Shown in pieces: positions 53,575 to 62,748 of a DNA stretch of 64,000 nt (within the stretch, counting starts at the first letter, position 1; each line of letters begins with the position of its first letter). A program made the translations under genes and the position numbers. The notes beneath the pieces were generated by a model that was given only the letters and a program-made list of their open reading frames with translations, did not search any database and had not been told where the DNA came from. Origin of the DNA: Chitinophagaceae bacterium (GTDB lineage: Bacteria > Bacteroidota > Bacteroidia > Chitinophagales > Chitinophagaceae); assembly GCA_025363355.1 (NCBI GenBank), contig JANYEB010000037.1, positions 47,056 through 111,055 on the forward strand, in the 5' to 3' direction.

Positions 53575-56500
53575 ATGAAAAAAATATTCTGGCTACTAGC
53601 ATTTGTAATTTTATGCACTAAACTTGTTTCACAACCATTGAATAATGAATGGATTGATTTTAGCAAAACCTACTATAAATTTAAAGTAGGTTCAACAGGT
53701 TTGTATAGAATCAATCAAACAACTTTAGCAAATGCTGGGCTTGGAAGTGTGCAAGCAGAACAGTTTCAACTTTGGAGAAATGGTTTGCAAATTCCTTTGT
53801 TTACAAGTGTTGCAACAGGTACTTTATCAAACACAGATTTTATAGAGTTTTGGGGCGAAATGAATGATGGTAAATTAGATAAAGATTTATATAAAAATAC
53901 AGCCAATCAATTATCAGATAAATTAAGTTTACTAACAGATACTGCTGCTTTCTTTTTAACAGTAAATACAAACACAGCAAATAATTTACGATATGGAAAT
54001 GTAATAAATAGTGTTGCAGGAAATACTTTGCCAGCTGAGCCATATTTCAATCATACTTTAAGATTTAATTATAAAGAAAGAGCTAATCGTGGCTATGCAT
54101 TATATGTGGGAGAAGATGTTTATTCATCAACTTACGATGTTGGAGAGTTTCTTTCTACAAACGATATTTCTTTGGCTTCTGGAGCTTATAAAATTCCACT
54201 TAAAAATTTATATATTGAAAACAGTGGGCCTGCTGCCACACTAAATGCTGGGCTTTTTGGCAATTCGTCTAAGTCAAGAAATATTAAAGTAAATATTAAT
54301 AGTACCAACTTTATTGATAAGCTATTTAATGGTTTTGCAGCATCTATCAATACAGTAAACAATATTTCACTTTCAACTTTTAATGGAACAACAGATACTG
54401 TTGCTATTAGCATTGTTACAACTGATGCATTTGACAGGGTAGTTGCAAGTTTTGTAGAACTGCAATATCCAAGACAATTTAATTTCGATGGAAACAGTAA
54501 TTTTAGCTTTCAAATTCCTGCTTCTGCAACTGGTAATTTTTTAAAGATTGCTAATTTTAATAATGGCACAATCGCCCCAGTTTTATACGATATTACTAAT
54601 CTAAAATACTACATTGGCGATATATCACTTTCTGGGTTTGTACAATTTGCTTTGCCTTCAACAAATACAACAACAAGTTATATTTTGGTAAGCAGAAGTG
54701 CAAATAATATCAACAGTGTAGCAACATTGGCAATAAAGAATTTTACAAACTTTGGTGTTCACGCTAATCAAGGAGATTATCTTATCGTTACTCATAAAAA
54801 TTTAACCTCTGGTGCTAATGCTGTTGAGCAATACAGACAATACAGAAGCAGCCCTATTGGTGGGAATTTTGTTGCCAAAGTTTATGATATTGATGAGCTT
54901 GTTGACCAATTTGCTTTTGGCATAAAAAAACACCCTTTAGCTGTTCGTAATTTTTTACGAATGACCAGCACAGCATTTACCAACAAGCCTAAATATGTTT
55001 TTTATATTGGCAAAGCTGTTACTTATGATGAGTATAGATTTTTAGAAAACACATCAACCATCGAAGCACAAAATCTTGTTCCAACTTTTGGTTGGCCAGC
55101 ATCTGATGCAATGCTAACATCACCTGATAATAATGAACCTGCACCTATTTATCCTTTTGGTAGATTATCAGCAATAAGACAAGAAGAAGTTTTAGATTAT
55201 TTAGATAAAGTAAAACAATATGAGCAACAAGCTGCAAACACAACACAAACTATTGCAAACAAAGCTTGGATGAAACAAGTGGTGCATGTTGCAGGTGCAG
55301 ATGATCCAAGCCTTGCTAATTTATTAACTTACTATTTAGGTCAGTACGAAGCAACAATTGTTGATACTAGCTTTTGTGCAACAGTTACAACATTTAGTAA
55401 AAAAACAGGTAGTGCAACAAGTAATGCAACACAAACAGATATGGCAAAGCTTTTTGAAAATGGCATTGGTTTGCTAACATATTTTGGTCATTCAGCAGCA
55501 TCTGGTTTGGCATTTAATTTAAATAATCCTGATGATTATAATAATGCAGGAAAATATCCTGTGTTTTTGGTAAACGGTTGCAGTGCTGGCAATTTCTTTG
55601 ATTTTGATGTAAACAGATTTATAAGCATTAGTGCTATTGCAGAAAGGTTTGTTTTTGCAAAAAACAAGGGAAGTATTGCAATGATAGCAACCTCGCATTT
55701 TGGTTTAACTAGTTATCTTGATTTTTATTCAACAGGTTTTTATAAATCATTAAGCAATGCTGGTTATGGACAATCAATAGGGCAAAATATGGTTGGGGCT
55801 TTAGCACAATTGAAAGCATCGGCAGGCTTTAGTGATTATTTTGGTAGAACCCACGGAGAACAATTTATTCTTCACGGCGATCCGGCCATAAAAATATACA
55901 CCCATCCAAAACCAGATTTTGTTGTAGAAGATCAGCAAGTTTCTGTAACGCCAAGTTTTATTTCTGTTGCAGATAATTCGTTCAACTTAAAAGCATATTT
56001 GTATAATATTGGAAAAGGAACAGGCGATTCTGTAAGAGTTGTTGTAAAACGTCAATTGCCAAATGGTACTATTAGCGAAATATTTAATAAAAATATTGTT
56101 TCAATTAAATATAGAGATTCTATCAATCTAACTATTCCAATTGATCCTTTAACAGATAAAGGAAATAATAGTATTACCATTTGTATTGATAGTGACAATA
56201 AGTATGATGAACTTAGTGAAACAAACAATTGTGTAACAAAATCGTTTGTAATTTTTGAAGATGAAATTAAGCCTGTTTATCCTTATAACTATGCTATTGT
56301 GAACAAAGCACAAATTAAGTTAGCTGCATCAACAGCAAATCCATTAAGTACTTTAAAGCAATATGTGATGGAGATGGATACCACAATTTTGTTTAATTCT
56401 TCATTTAAAATAACCAAGTTTGTTTCATCTGTTGGCGGCTTAATTGAATTTGATCCAGCCATTAGTTTCGTTGATAGCACTGTATATTATTGGAGGGTTG

Positions 56501-58662
56501 CTCCTGTGCCAACAACAGCAGTTTATCGTTGGAATAATAGCAGTTTTGTTTACTTGCAAAATGCTGTTAAAGGAGGCTATAATCAATCTCACTTTTATCA
56601 AAACAATGAAAGCAATTTATTTGATGTAAAACCAGATACAGCATCAAGAGCATTTATTTTTCCGCTCATTAATCAAACATTAACTATTAGAAATCAAGTT
56701 TGGTTTTTGGGTCGTGATGCCGATAATGAATATTCAATTTCTATTAATGATGCACTTAATCCAAAAACACTTGGAATTTGTTGGAGAGGGCAAAACGTAA
56801 CTTATACAATATTTAACCCTTCAACCCTAAATCCAATATATAATATTCCTACAAATGCACCTTCAGGACAGTTTGGTAGTTTGGGTTATCCTGGCACTGT
56901 TCCTGGTAGAGAATATGATTTTGCATTTACCACTACCTCTGTTGCTGGCAGAAAAAGTGCAATGGATTTTATGGATAATAATATTCCTAATGGAAGTTAT
57001 GTTGTAGTTCGTTCAATTATCTTAGATGATGCAGCTTGGCCAACACCAACTTATGCAAATGATTGGATGCAAGATGAAAGCATTTATGGAGCAGGAAATA
57101 GCTTGTATCACAAATTAAAAAATGCTGGTTTTGCAGATATCGATTCTTTTAATAAAAAAAGAGCATTTGCATTTGTATATCAAAAAAACAATAACACATT
57201 TACACCCGTTTGGAAATTTTCAGCTAATGATTTAGACAACCTTTTATTAAAAGTAAATGTTGAAACAAAACCAAACGAGGGTTATGTTGTATCTCCCAAG
57301 TTTGGACCTGCACAAAAATGGTATAATATGCTTTGGGCTGGTAAAAGAAATGATTTAGAGGATGTGGTAAGCCTTAAAATCCTTGGTATTAAAGCAGATA
57401 ATAATGTTGATACTTTAAGCACATTAACAGAAATTCAAACTAATAATGATATCAGCTCTATCAATGCTACTATTTATCCTTACTTAAAACTTTATATTCA
57501 AATTAAAGACACGATTAACCTTAGTGCTTATCAATTAAAATACTGGCGTTTATTGGCAGATCCTTTGCCAGAGGGAGCTTTGGCACCAAATCTTAAATTT
57601 AGTTTTAAAGATACCTTAGATGCTGGAGATGTTCAAAATATTGCTATTGCATTTAAAAATATTAGTGATATGGCTTATGGCGATAGCATTGCTGTTAAAC
57701 TTCAAATAACCGATAATAGCAATATCACCCAAACTATTGCTGTACCAAAAATTAAGAAACTTCAACCAGGAGATTCTGTTACTATTTCAACATCAATTCC
57801 AACAGATAATTTAATAGGAAAAAATAGTTTTTATATTAATGTAAATCCAACAGATAATCCACAAGAACAAAGCCTGTATAACAATTTTGCTTATAGAAAT
57901 TTCTTTGTTAAAGGCGATAATAAAAACCCGATACTTGATATTACTTTTGATGGAACACATATTTTAAATGGCGATATAGTTTCTAGCAAACCTAATATTC
58001 GTGTGACTTTGAAGGATGAGTCGAAGTATTTAGCTTTAAACGATACATCGCTTGTAACAGTGCAACTAAAAACGCCAAATGGTCTTTATCGCCAATATAA
58101 ATATGGAACAGATACTTTAAGGTTTAATCCTGCAAATGTTGCAGCAGGAAATAACACTGCATCGGTAGAATTTAACCCAACTTTATTAGAAGATGGTAGT
58201 TATGAATTATATGTTAAGGCAAAAGATAAAAGCAATAATGCTGCTGGACCTCAACAATATCGTGTGTTGTTTACAGTTAATAACAAGCCAATGATTAGTA
58301 ATGTGTTTAATTATCCTAATCCTTTCACTACATCAACTGCATTTGTATTTACTTTAACAGGAACACAAATACCACAAATGTTTAGAATACAAATTTTAAC
58401 TGTTACCGGTAAAATTGTAAAGGAAATCAACAAAAACGAACTAGGTAATTTACATATTGGTAGAAATATTACTGATTATAAATGGGATGGAACAGATACC
58501 TATGGACAAAAACTTGGAAATGGAGTTTATTTATACAGAATCATTACATCGCTTGATGATAATGCATTAGATAAGTTTCAAACCACCGATTTATCTGGCT
58601 ATAATGTTGATACAGATAAATACTTTAAAGCTGGTTATGGTAAAATGTATTTGATGCGATAA
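53575..58662 (+). CDS. Gingipain-type C25 peptidase, T9SS sortase PorU2-like
   Basis: The 1695-residue product has a signal peptide (ending LVSQ), a C25 caspase-fold domain with catalytic H639 (FGHSAASGL) and C669 (VNGCSAGN), a CARDB-like adhesion domain (about 780-890), more beta-rich regions, and a C-terminal FlgD/T9SS-like domain (about 1580-1690). It is longer than Porphyromonas PorU (about 1160) and fits the large PorU2-type proteins of Chitinophagaceae-like bacteria, predicted to cut the sorting domain from secreted proteins and attach them to the surface. The two T9SS cargo genes at 24096 and 26449 are plausible substrates. An RDD-domain gene follows after 9 bases. Confidence 0.92.
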   Translation: MKKIFWLLAFVILCTKLVSQPLNNEWIDFSKTYYKFKVGSTGLYRINQTTLANAGLGSVQAEQFQLWRNGLQIPLFTSVATGTLSNTDFIEFWGEMNDGKLDKDLYKNTANQLSDKLSLLTDTAAFFLTVNTNTANNLRYGNVINSVAGNTLPAEPYFNHTLRFNYKERANRGYALYVGEDVYSSTYDVGEFLSTNDISLASGAYKIPLKNLYIENSGPAATLNAGLFGNSSKSRNIKVNINSTNFIDKLFNGFAASINTVNNISLSTFNGTTDTVAISIVTTDAFDRVVASFVELQYPRQFNFDGNSNFSFQIPASATGNFLKIANFNNGTIAPVLYDITNLKYYIGDISLSGFVQFALPSTNTTTSYILVSRSANNINSVATLAIKNFTNFGVHANQGDYLIVTHKNLTSGANAVEQYRQYRSSPIGGNFVAKVYDIDELVDQFAFGIKKHPLAVRNFLRMTSTAFTNKPKYVFYIGKAVTYDEYRFLENTSTIEAQNLVPTFGWPASDAMLTSPDNNEPAPIYPFGRLSAIRQEEVLDYLDKVKQYEQQAANTTQTIANKAWMKQVVHVAGADDPSLANLLTYYLGQYEATIVDTSFCATVTTFSKKTGSATSNATQTDMAKLFENGIGLLTYFGHSAASGLAFNLNNPDDYNNAGKYPVFLVNGCSAGNFFDFDVNRFISISAIAERFVFAKNKGSIAMIATSHFGLTSYLDFYSTGFYKSLSNAGYGQSIGQNMVGALAQLKASAGFSDYFGRTHGEQFILHGDPAIKIYTHPKPDFVVEDQQVSVTPSFISVADNSFNLKAYLYNIGKGTGDSVRVVVKRQLPNGTISEIFNKNIVSIKYRDSINLTIPIDPLTDKGNNSITICIDSDNKYDELSETNNCVTKSFVIFEDEIKPVYPYNYAIVNKAQIKLAASTANPLSTLKQYVMEMDTTILFNSSFKITKFVSSVGGLIEFDPAISFVDSTVYYWRVAPVPTTAVYRWNNSSFVYLQNAVKGGYNQSHFYQNNESNLFDVKPDTASRAFIFPLINQTLTIRNQVWFLGRDADNEYSISINDALNPKTLGICWRGQNVTYTIFNPSTLNPIYNIPTNAPSGQFGSLGYPGTVPGREYDFAFTTTSVAGRKSAMDFMDNNIPNGSYVVVRSIILDDAAWPTPTYANDWMQDESIYGAGNSLYHKLKNAGFADIDSFNKKRAFAFVYQKNNNTFTPVWKFSANDLDNLLLKVNVETKPNEGYVVSPKFGPAQKWYNMLWAGKRNDLEDVVSLKILGIKADNNVDTLSTLTEIQTNNDISSINATIYPYLKLYIQIKDTINLSAYQLKYWRLLADPLPEGALAPNLKFSFKDTLDAGDVQNIAIAFKNISDMAYGDSIAVKLQITDNSNITQTIAVPKIKKLQPGDSVTISTSIPTDNLIGKNSFYINVNPTDNPQEQSLYNNFAYRNFFVKGDNKNPILDITFDGTHILNGDIVSSKPNIRVTLKDESKYLALNDTSLVTVQLKTPNGLYRQYKYGTDTLRFNPANVAAGNNTASVEFNPTLLEDGSYELYVKAKDKSNNAAGPQQYRVLFTVNNKPMISNVFNYPNPFTTSTAFVFTLTGTQIPQMFRIQILTVTGKIVKEINKNELGNLHIGRNITDYKWDGTDTYGQKLGNGVYLYRIITSLDDNALDKFQTTDLSGYNVDTDKYFKAGYGKMYLMR

Positions 58663-58671
58663 GTTTGCAAT

Positions 58672-59049
58672 ATGAAATCAGTAGGAATAGGAACTCGTGT
58701 TATTAATTTTCTTGTAGATACAATCGTTGTTTTTACTATAGCTTATATAGCAGCTAAAATTAACAAGTATTATGCTTTTCAACAAAGAATGATATATGTT
58801 CAATTTGGATATGTTTTTTTTGCCAGTTTGTTTGTTTACTATACTATTTGCGAAGTATTGTTTGCAAGAACTTTGGGGAAATTAGCAAGCTATAGCAAGG
58901 TTGTAAATAGTGAAGGAAAACGTCCAAACATATTGCAAGTGCTTATTCGTAGTGCAATAAGAGTAACTATTATTGATATGTTTTTCATTCCTTTTTTAGA
59001 TAAAACACTTCACGATTATTGCAGCAAAACAAATGTTGTAGAAGCATAG
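58672..59049 (+). CDS. RDD family membrane protein
   Basis: The 125-residue product has the RDD pattern: GIGTRVINFLVDTIVVF at the start with a conserved Arg and Asp, a second helix near 45-62 and ARTLGKLASYSKVV before the last segment. The family is of unknown function in the inner membrane. It starts 9 bases after the PorU2 stop and is probably co-transcribed with it. Confidence 0.88.
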   Translation: MKSVGIGTRVINFLVDTIVVFTIAYIAAKINKYYAFQQRMIYVQFGYVFFASLFVYYTICEVLFARTLGKLASYSKVVNSEGKRPNILQVLIRSAIRVTIIDMFFIPFLDKTLHDYCSKTNVVEA

Positions 59050-59110
59050 CAGTGTACAAGGTATAAAGCAAATTTATACAATAAGCTCACTAATAAACCA
59101 ACCAACTGAT

Positions 59111-60337
59111 TTGTCTTTATCATTTTTTATAGCAAAACGAATCGCATTTAATAAGCAGAAATCATTCTCTCGTTTCATCATCAGGTTATCTGTTGTTGCT
59201 ACTGCATTAAGCGTTATGGTGATGATTATTGCTTTGGCTTTTGCAACAGGCTTTCAGAATACTATCTCTAAAAAAGTATTTAGTTTTTGGGGGCATATTC
59301 GTGTGCAACATTTTGAGCTTGGCAAAGCTGCTGTTGCAGAGGAAACGCCTATTTCAAAAAATGATACAGTAGAAAATATTCTTCGTTCAAACAAAAACAT
59401 TGTTCACATAAATACTTTTGCTACCAAGAGTGCTGTGCTTGATAAAAACAAAGAGATAGAAGGTGTTTTAATAAAAGGAATTGATGCAAATTACGATAGC
59501 ACTCAAATGAAACCTTTCATTAGCCAAGGCAAATGGCTCAACTTTAATGATAGTTTATACAGCAAAGAAATTATTCTATCCAGCACTATTGCAAAACATA
59601 TTAATGCCAATATAAATGATACTATAAAAGCTGTATTTATTAATGCGGCAAATGGTGCATCTACTTATCGCAAACTTCGCGTTTCCGCTATTTACAAAAC
59701 AGGAATGGAAGAAAATGATAAGCTTTTTGTAATTGCAGATATCAGGTTAATACAACGCCTGAACAATTGGGAATCTAATCAAATTGGAGGATACGAAGTT
59801 TTTGTTAATGACTATCATAAAATGACTGCCATTAACGATAGTATTAACCTGCCTATTGTGTGGCAATCAAAAACCATTAAAGAGGTTTATCCATCAGTGT
59901 TTGATTGGCTTGCTGTACAAGATACTAATAGAGATATTGTGTTCATAATAATGTCTATTGTTGCCATTATCAACCTTATAACTTGTTTGCTTATTTTGGT
60001 GTTAGAGCGTATTAAAATGATTGGCATATTAAAAGCACTAGGCACAAACAACGCCACCATACAACAAATATTTCTTTATTATGCAGGTATAATATCTTTT
60101 GTTGGTGTTGGGCTTGGAACCTTTGTAGGTGTTGGTCTTTGCATATTACAACAACAGACACATCTATTCAAAATGAACGAAGAAAACTACTATGTTGCTT
60201 ATGCACCTGTAGAACTTATTTGGTGGCAGGTTGGTATTATTTGTATTGTTACTTTCATCATTTGTTTTGCTGCACTTATTCTCCCAACGTTATTGATAAA
60301 AAAAGTAGAACCTGTTAAAGCAATTGCTTTTCAATAA
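59111..60337 (+). CDS. FtsX/LolC-like ABC transporter permease
   Basis: The 408-residue product has the permease layout of lipoprotein-release or cell-division ABC systems: one N-terminal helix (about 28-50), a large periplasmic MacB-type domain (about 50-265) and three C-terminal helices (about 272-298, 320-348 and 370-398) ending PTLLIKKVEPVKAIAF. The start is TTG 59111; no in-frame ATG is available before the first membrane helix, and LSLSFFIAKRIAF matches the family N-terminus. No ATPase gene is adjacent, so the partner must be encoded elsewhere. It follows the RDD gene. Confidence 0.9.
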   Translation: MSLSFFIAKRIAFNKQKSFSRFIIRLSVVATALSVMVMIIALAFATGFQNTISKKVFSFWGHIRVQHFELGKAAVAEETPISKNDTVENILRSNKNIVHINTFATKSAVLDKNKEIEGVLIKGIDANYDSTQMKPFISQGKWLNFNDSLYSKEIILSSTIAKHINANINDTIKAVFINAANGASTYRKLRVSAIYKTGMEENDKLFVIADIRLIQRLNNWESNQIGGYEVFVNDYHKMTAINDSINLPIVWQSKTIKEVYPSVFDWLAVQDTNRDIVFIIMSIVAIINLITCLLILVLERIKMIGILKALGTNNATIQQIFLYYAGIISFVGVGLGTFVGVGLCILQQQTHLFKMNEENYYVAYAPVELIWWQVGIICIVTFIICFAALILPTLLIKKVEPVKAIAFQ

Positions 60338-60346
60338 ATATATTTT

Positions 60347-61738
60347 CTACCAAGTTAAATCCATTTCATTATCCCATTTAGCTTTTACAAGTAATTTGGT
60401 TTTAACAGGCATCACTTTTTCTGGTTGGCGTTTCTGTTTATAATTTCCGGCATCCCAAATGCCGTTGTTGTTTTCATCTATCAAAACACGCAACTCATAT
60501 TCGCCAGGTTTAAATAAATCTTGCTTAATTTCTCTTGAAACAATGGCAAAAGAGTTTTGTATTTTACCATCTTTCAACACTTGCAACACTGCATTTTTTG
60601 CTGGTTGACTGCATCTTATTTTTATCTTACCATAATCATTCTCTCCAAACGAAAAGAATTTAATGGTATCATTTTTAGTCAATGTAACGCCTGTAGAATC
60701 TGCAATAGAATCTTTGTTTAGTAATAAATAATACTTGGTTTCTAAACTAACTTTTGTTTTAATAGTAAGATGTGTAGCTGTGCTATCAAAACTCATTACA
60801 GTTTCTTTTACAGGCTGATAATTGCTATCTAAAAACTGAATGGCATTCTTGCTTTTGAAAACTACTTTTCTGTTAAACAATATTTGTAAAGAACTATCTA
60901 AAACATCGTATCTGTTATTAACAAGGCTTGTAGAATAACGCAGTTTTTTATCTCCTTTTTCTTTTCCTTCAGCCGATTGTGGTGCTGCTACATTTGTTGC
61001 AGGTTCTGCTTCTCTGTAGGCATACAGAGTATAATTTGCAATTGAATCTACAGTGTTGATAGGTTCATTTAAAAAAGCAAAAAGTTTTGTAGTATCATCA
61101 TATTTTTTGCTGTAATCGTTTGGCAAAACAAAAATATTATATGTGGCTTTTGGCAAATTAGTAAAGCTAAATTTACCAGCACCATCAAGCTTTGCAAGGT
61201 ATCTTGGTCTTAGCTTTACAACAGCACTATCGTTTAAATTAGCGTGCAAAACAACTGTTAGTGTGCTATCAACTTTGCCATCTTTTGCCAATATCACCTT
61301 TCCCTTAACATTGTAGTGGTCTATTGTTTTTCCTGTGCTAAAAATATATGTTTTATTCTTTGCAATATTGCCCTCATTTACATCTTTAATAGCATTGCCA
61401 AAGTTGATTGTATAAGTAGTGTTGGGTTCTAGCGAATCTTTTAAAGTAACAAATACATTACGCAATTTATAATCAACAACAGGTAAATTTATTGGCAAAG
61501 GATTCACCACTAAATTTTGCTGCATTTCTTTTGCTTCAACATATTCATCAAACGTGAGTGTGATTTTTTTTGAACTAAAGTTGATAGAAGAATCTTTAGG
61601 AAATGCCATTACTAAATTAGGTGGTAAAGAATCTCTTGGTCCACCGCTTGGTGGAATAATATTGGCACAGCTTGTAGCAAAATTTGCTATCACCACTATA
61701 ACAATCAATCTACTAAAAAGTATAGATATAAATTTCAT
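60347..61738 (-). CDS. Ig-like domain lipoprotein
   Basis: The 463-residue product is a lipoprotein (lipobox FATSC, C24) followed by IIPPSGGPRDSLPP, a start seen in a widespread Bacteroidota family. Then come an Ig-like domain of the bacterial Big_5/SbsA type (about 40-130), a carboxypeptidase-regulatory-like beta domain (about 140-215) and further beta-rich sequence. It is anchored in the envelope; function is unknown. It converges with the ABC permease gene with 9 bases between stops. Confidence 0.87.
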   Translation of the reverse strand: MKFISILFSRLIVIVVIANFATSCANIIPPSGGPRDSLPPNLVMAFPKDSSINFSSKKITLTFDEYVEAKEMQQNLVVNPLPINLPVVDYKLRNVFVTLKDSLEPNTTYTINFGNAIKDVNEGNIAKNKTYIFSTGKTIDHYNVKGKVILAKDGKVDSTLTVVLHANLNDSAVVKLRPRYLAKLDGAGKFSFTNLPKATYNIFVLPNDYSKKYDDTTKLFAFLNEPINTVDSIANYTLYAYREAEPATNVAAPQSAEGKEKGDKKLRYSTSLVNNRYDVLDSSLQILFNRKVVFKSKNAIQFLDSNYQPVKETVMSFDSTATHLTIKTKVSLETKYYLLLNKDSIADSTGVTLTKNDTIKFFSFGENDYGKIKIRCSQPAKNAVLQVLKDGKIQNSFAIVSREIKQDLFKPGEYELRVLIDENNNGIWDAGNYKQKRQPEKVMPVKTKLLVKAKWDNEMDLTW

Positions 61739-61743
61739 TGCTG

Positions 61744-61751
61744 CAAACTTA
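61744..61751 (-). promoter_or_regulatory. Candidate -7 element for the Ig-like lipoprotein gene
   Basis: Reads TAAGTTTG on the reverse strand, an exact match only five bases before the ATG at 61738. No other Met lies in the signal region, so a near-leaderless mRNA is possible. Confidence 0.4.
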
Positions 61752-61894
61752 TTTGTTTTAATCTTTTAATAATAATAGAGAATGTTAATTTGTTTTCAGC
61801 TTTCTGGAAGTTCCAAAACTTCCCGAAAGATTATCATACTAAAATTCATTAATATTGTTTCCAATTAAGATTCTAACAATCTAAAAATATAACG

Positions 61895-62737
61895 ATGCCA
61901 AATACCATTTTCCCTTGCCTTTGGTTCGATGGACAAGCCAAAGCAGCAGCAGATTTATACTGTTCTATTTTCAATAATTCAAAAATAACCATAGATACAC
62001 CCATGGTTGTTCAGTTTGAGATAGAGGGCAAAAAAATTATGGGGTTAAATGGTGGACCAATGTTCAAAATCAATCCATCAATTTCGTTATTTGTTACCTG
62101 CCAAACCAATGAAGAAATAGAAAACATTTGGAACAAACTAATTGATGGTGGCAATGCAATGATGGCTTTAGATAAATATCCCTGGAGTGAAAAATATGGT
62201 TGGGTAGTTGATAAATTTGGAATGACTTGGCAATTAATGTTGGGCAATATGCCTGCTGAATCACAAAAAATTACAACAAGTTTTCTTTTTGTTGGAGAAC
62301 AATATGGCAAAGCCGAGCAAGCAATAAAACACTATACAACTATTTTTCCAAATTCTAAAATACATAGTTTGCAACAGTATCAGGCTGGTGATGGGCAGCC
62401 AGAAGGCACTTTAAAGTTTGGAAACTTTAGTTTAAACAATGAATTGTTTGCAGCAATGGATGGTTTTGGTGCTCACGAATTTAAATTTAATGAGGGCGTT
62501 TCTTTAGTGGTTGAATGCGACACACAAGATGAAATTGATAACTACTGGAATAGCCTTTTGGCAGATGGAGGAAAAGAAAGTATGTGTGGCTGGTTGATTG
62601 ATAAATTTGGTGTTAGCTGGCAAATTATACCAAAAATTATTGGCAAGTTAATGTCCGATCCAGAAAAAGGTTCAAGGGTAATGCAAGCCATTATGAAAAT
62701 GAAAAAGCTGGACATTGAAACAATGGTAAATGCTTAA
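61895..62737 (+). CDS. Double-VOC (PhnB-like) protein
   Basis: The 280-residue product consists of two tandem vicinal-oxygen-chelate modules of the PhnB/glyoxalase type (about 1-125 and 125-270). Each has the pattern of a short beta-alpha-beta start (FPCLWFDGQAKAA; SFLFVGEQYGKAEQA) and an end containing DKFGMTWQ or DKFGVSWQ. Members are often annotated 3-demethylubiquinone methyltransferase-like or VOC family, of unknown substrate. It converges with the ATP-grasp/SET gene, 11 bases between stops. Confidence 0.88.
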   Translation: MPNTIFPCLWFDGQAKAAADLYCSIFNNSKITIDTPMVVQFEIEGKKIMGLNGGPMFKINPSISLFVTCQTNEEIENIWNKLIDGGNAMMALDKYPWSEKYGWVVDKFGMTWQLMLGNMPAESQKITTSFLFVGEQYGKAEQAIKHYTTIFPNSKIHSLQQYQAGDGQPEGTLKFGNFSLNNELFAAMDGFGAHEFKFNEGVSLVVECDTQDEIDNYWNSLLADGGKESMCGWLIDKFGVSWQIIPKIIGKLMSDPEKGSRVMQAIMKMKKLDIETMVNA

Positions 62738-62748
62738 TATTAGATTTA

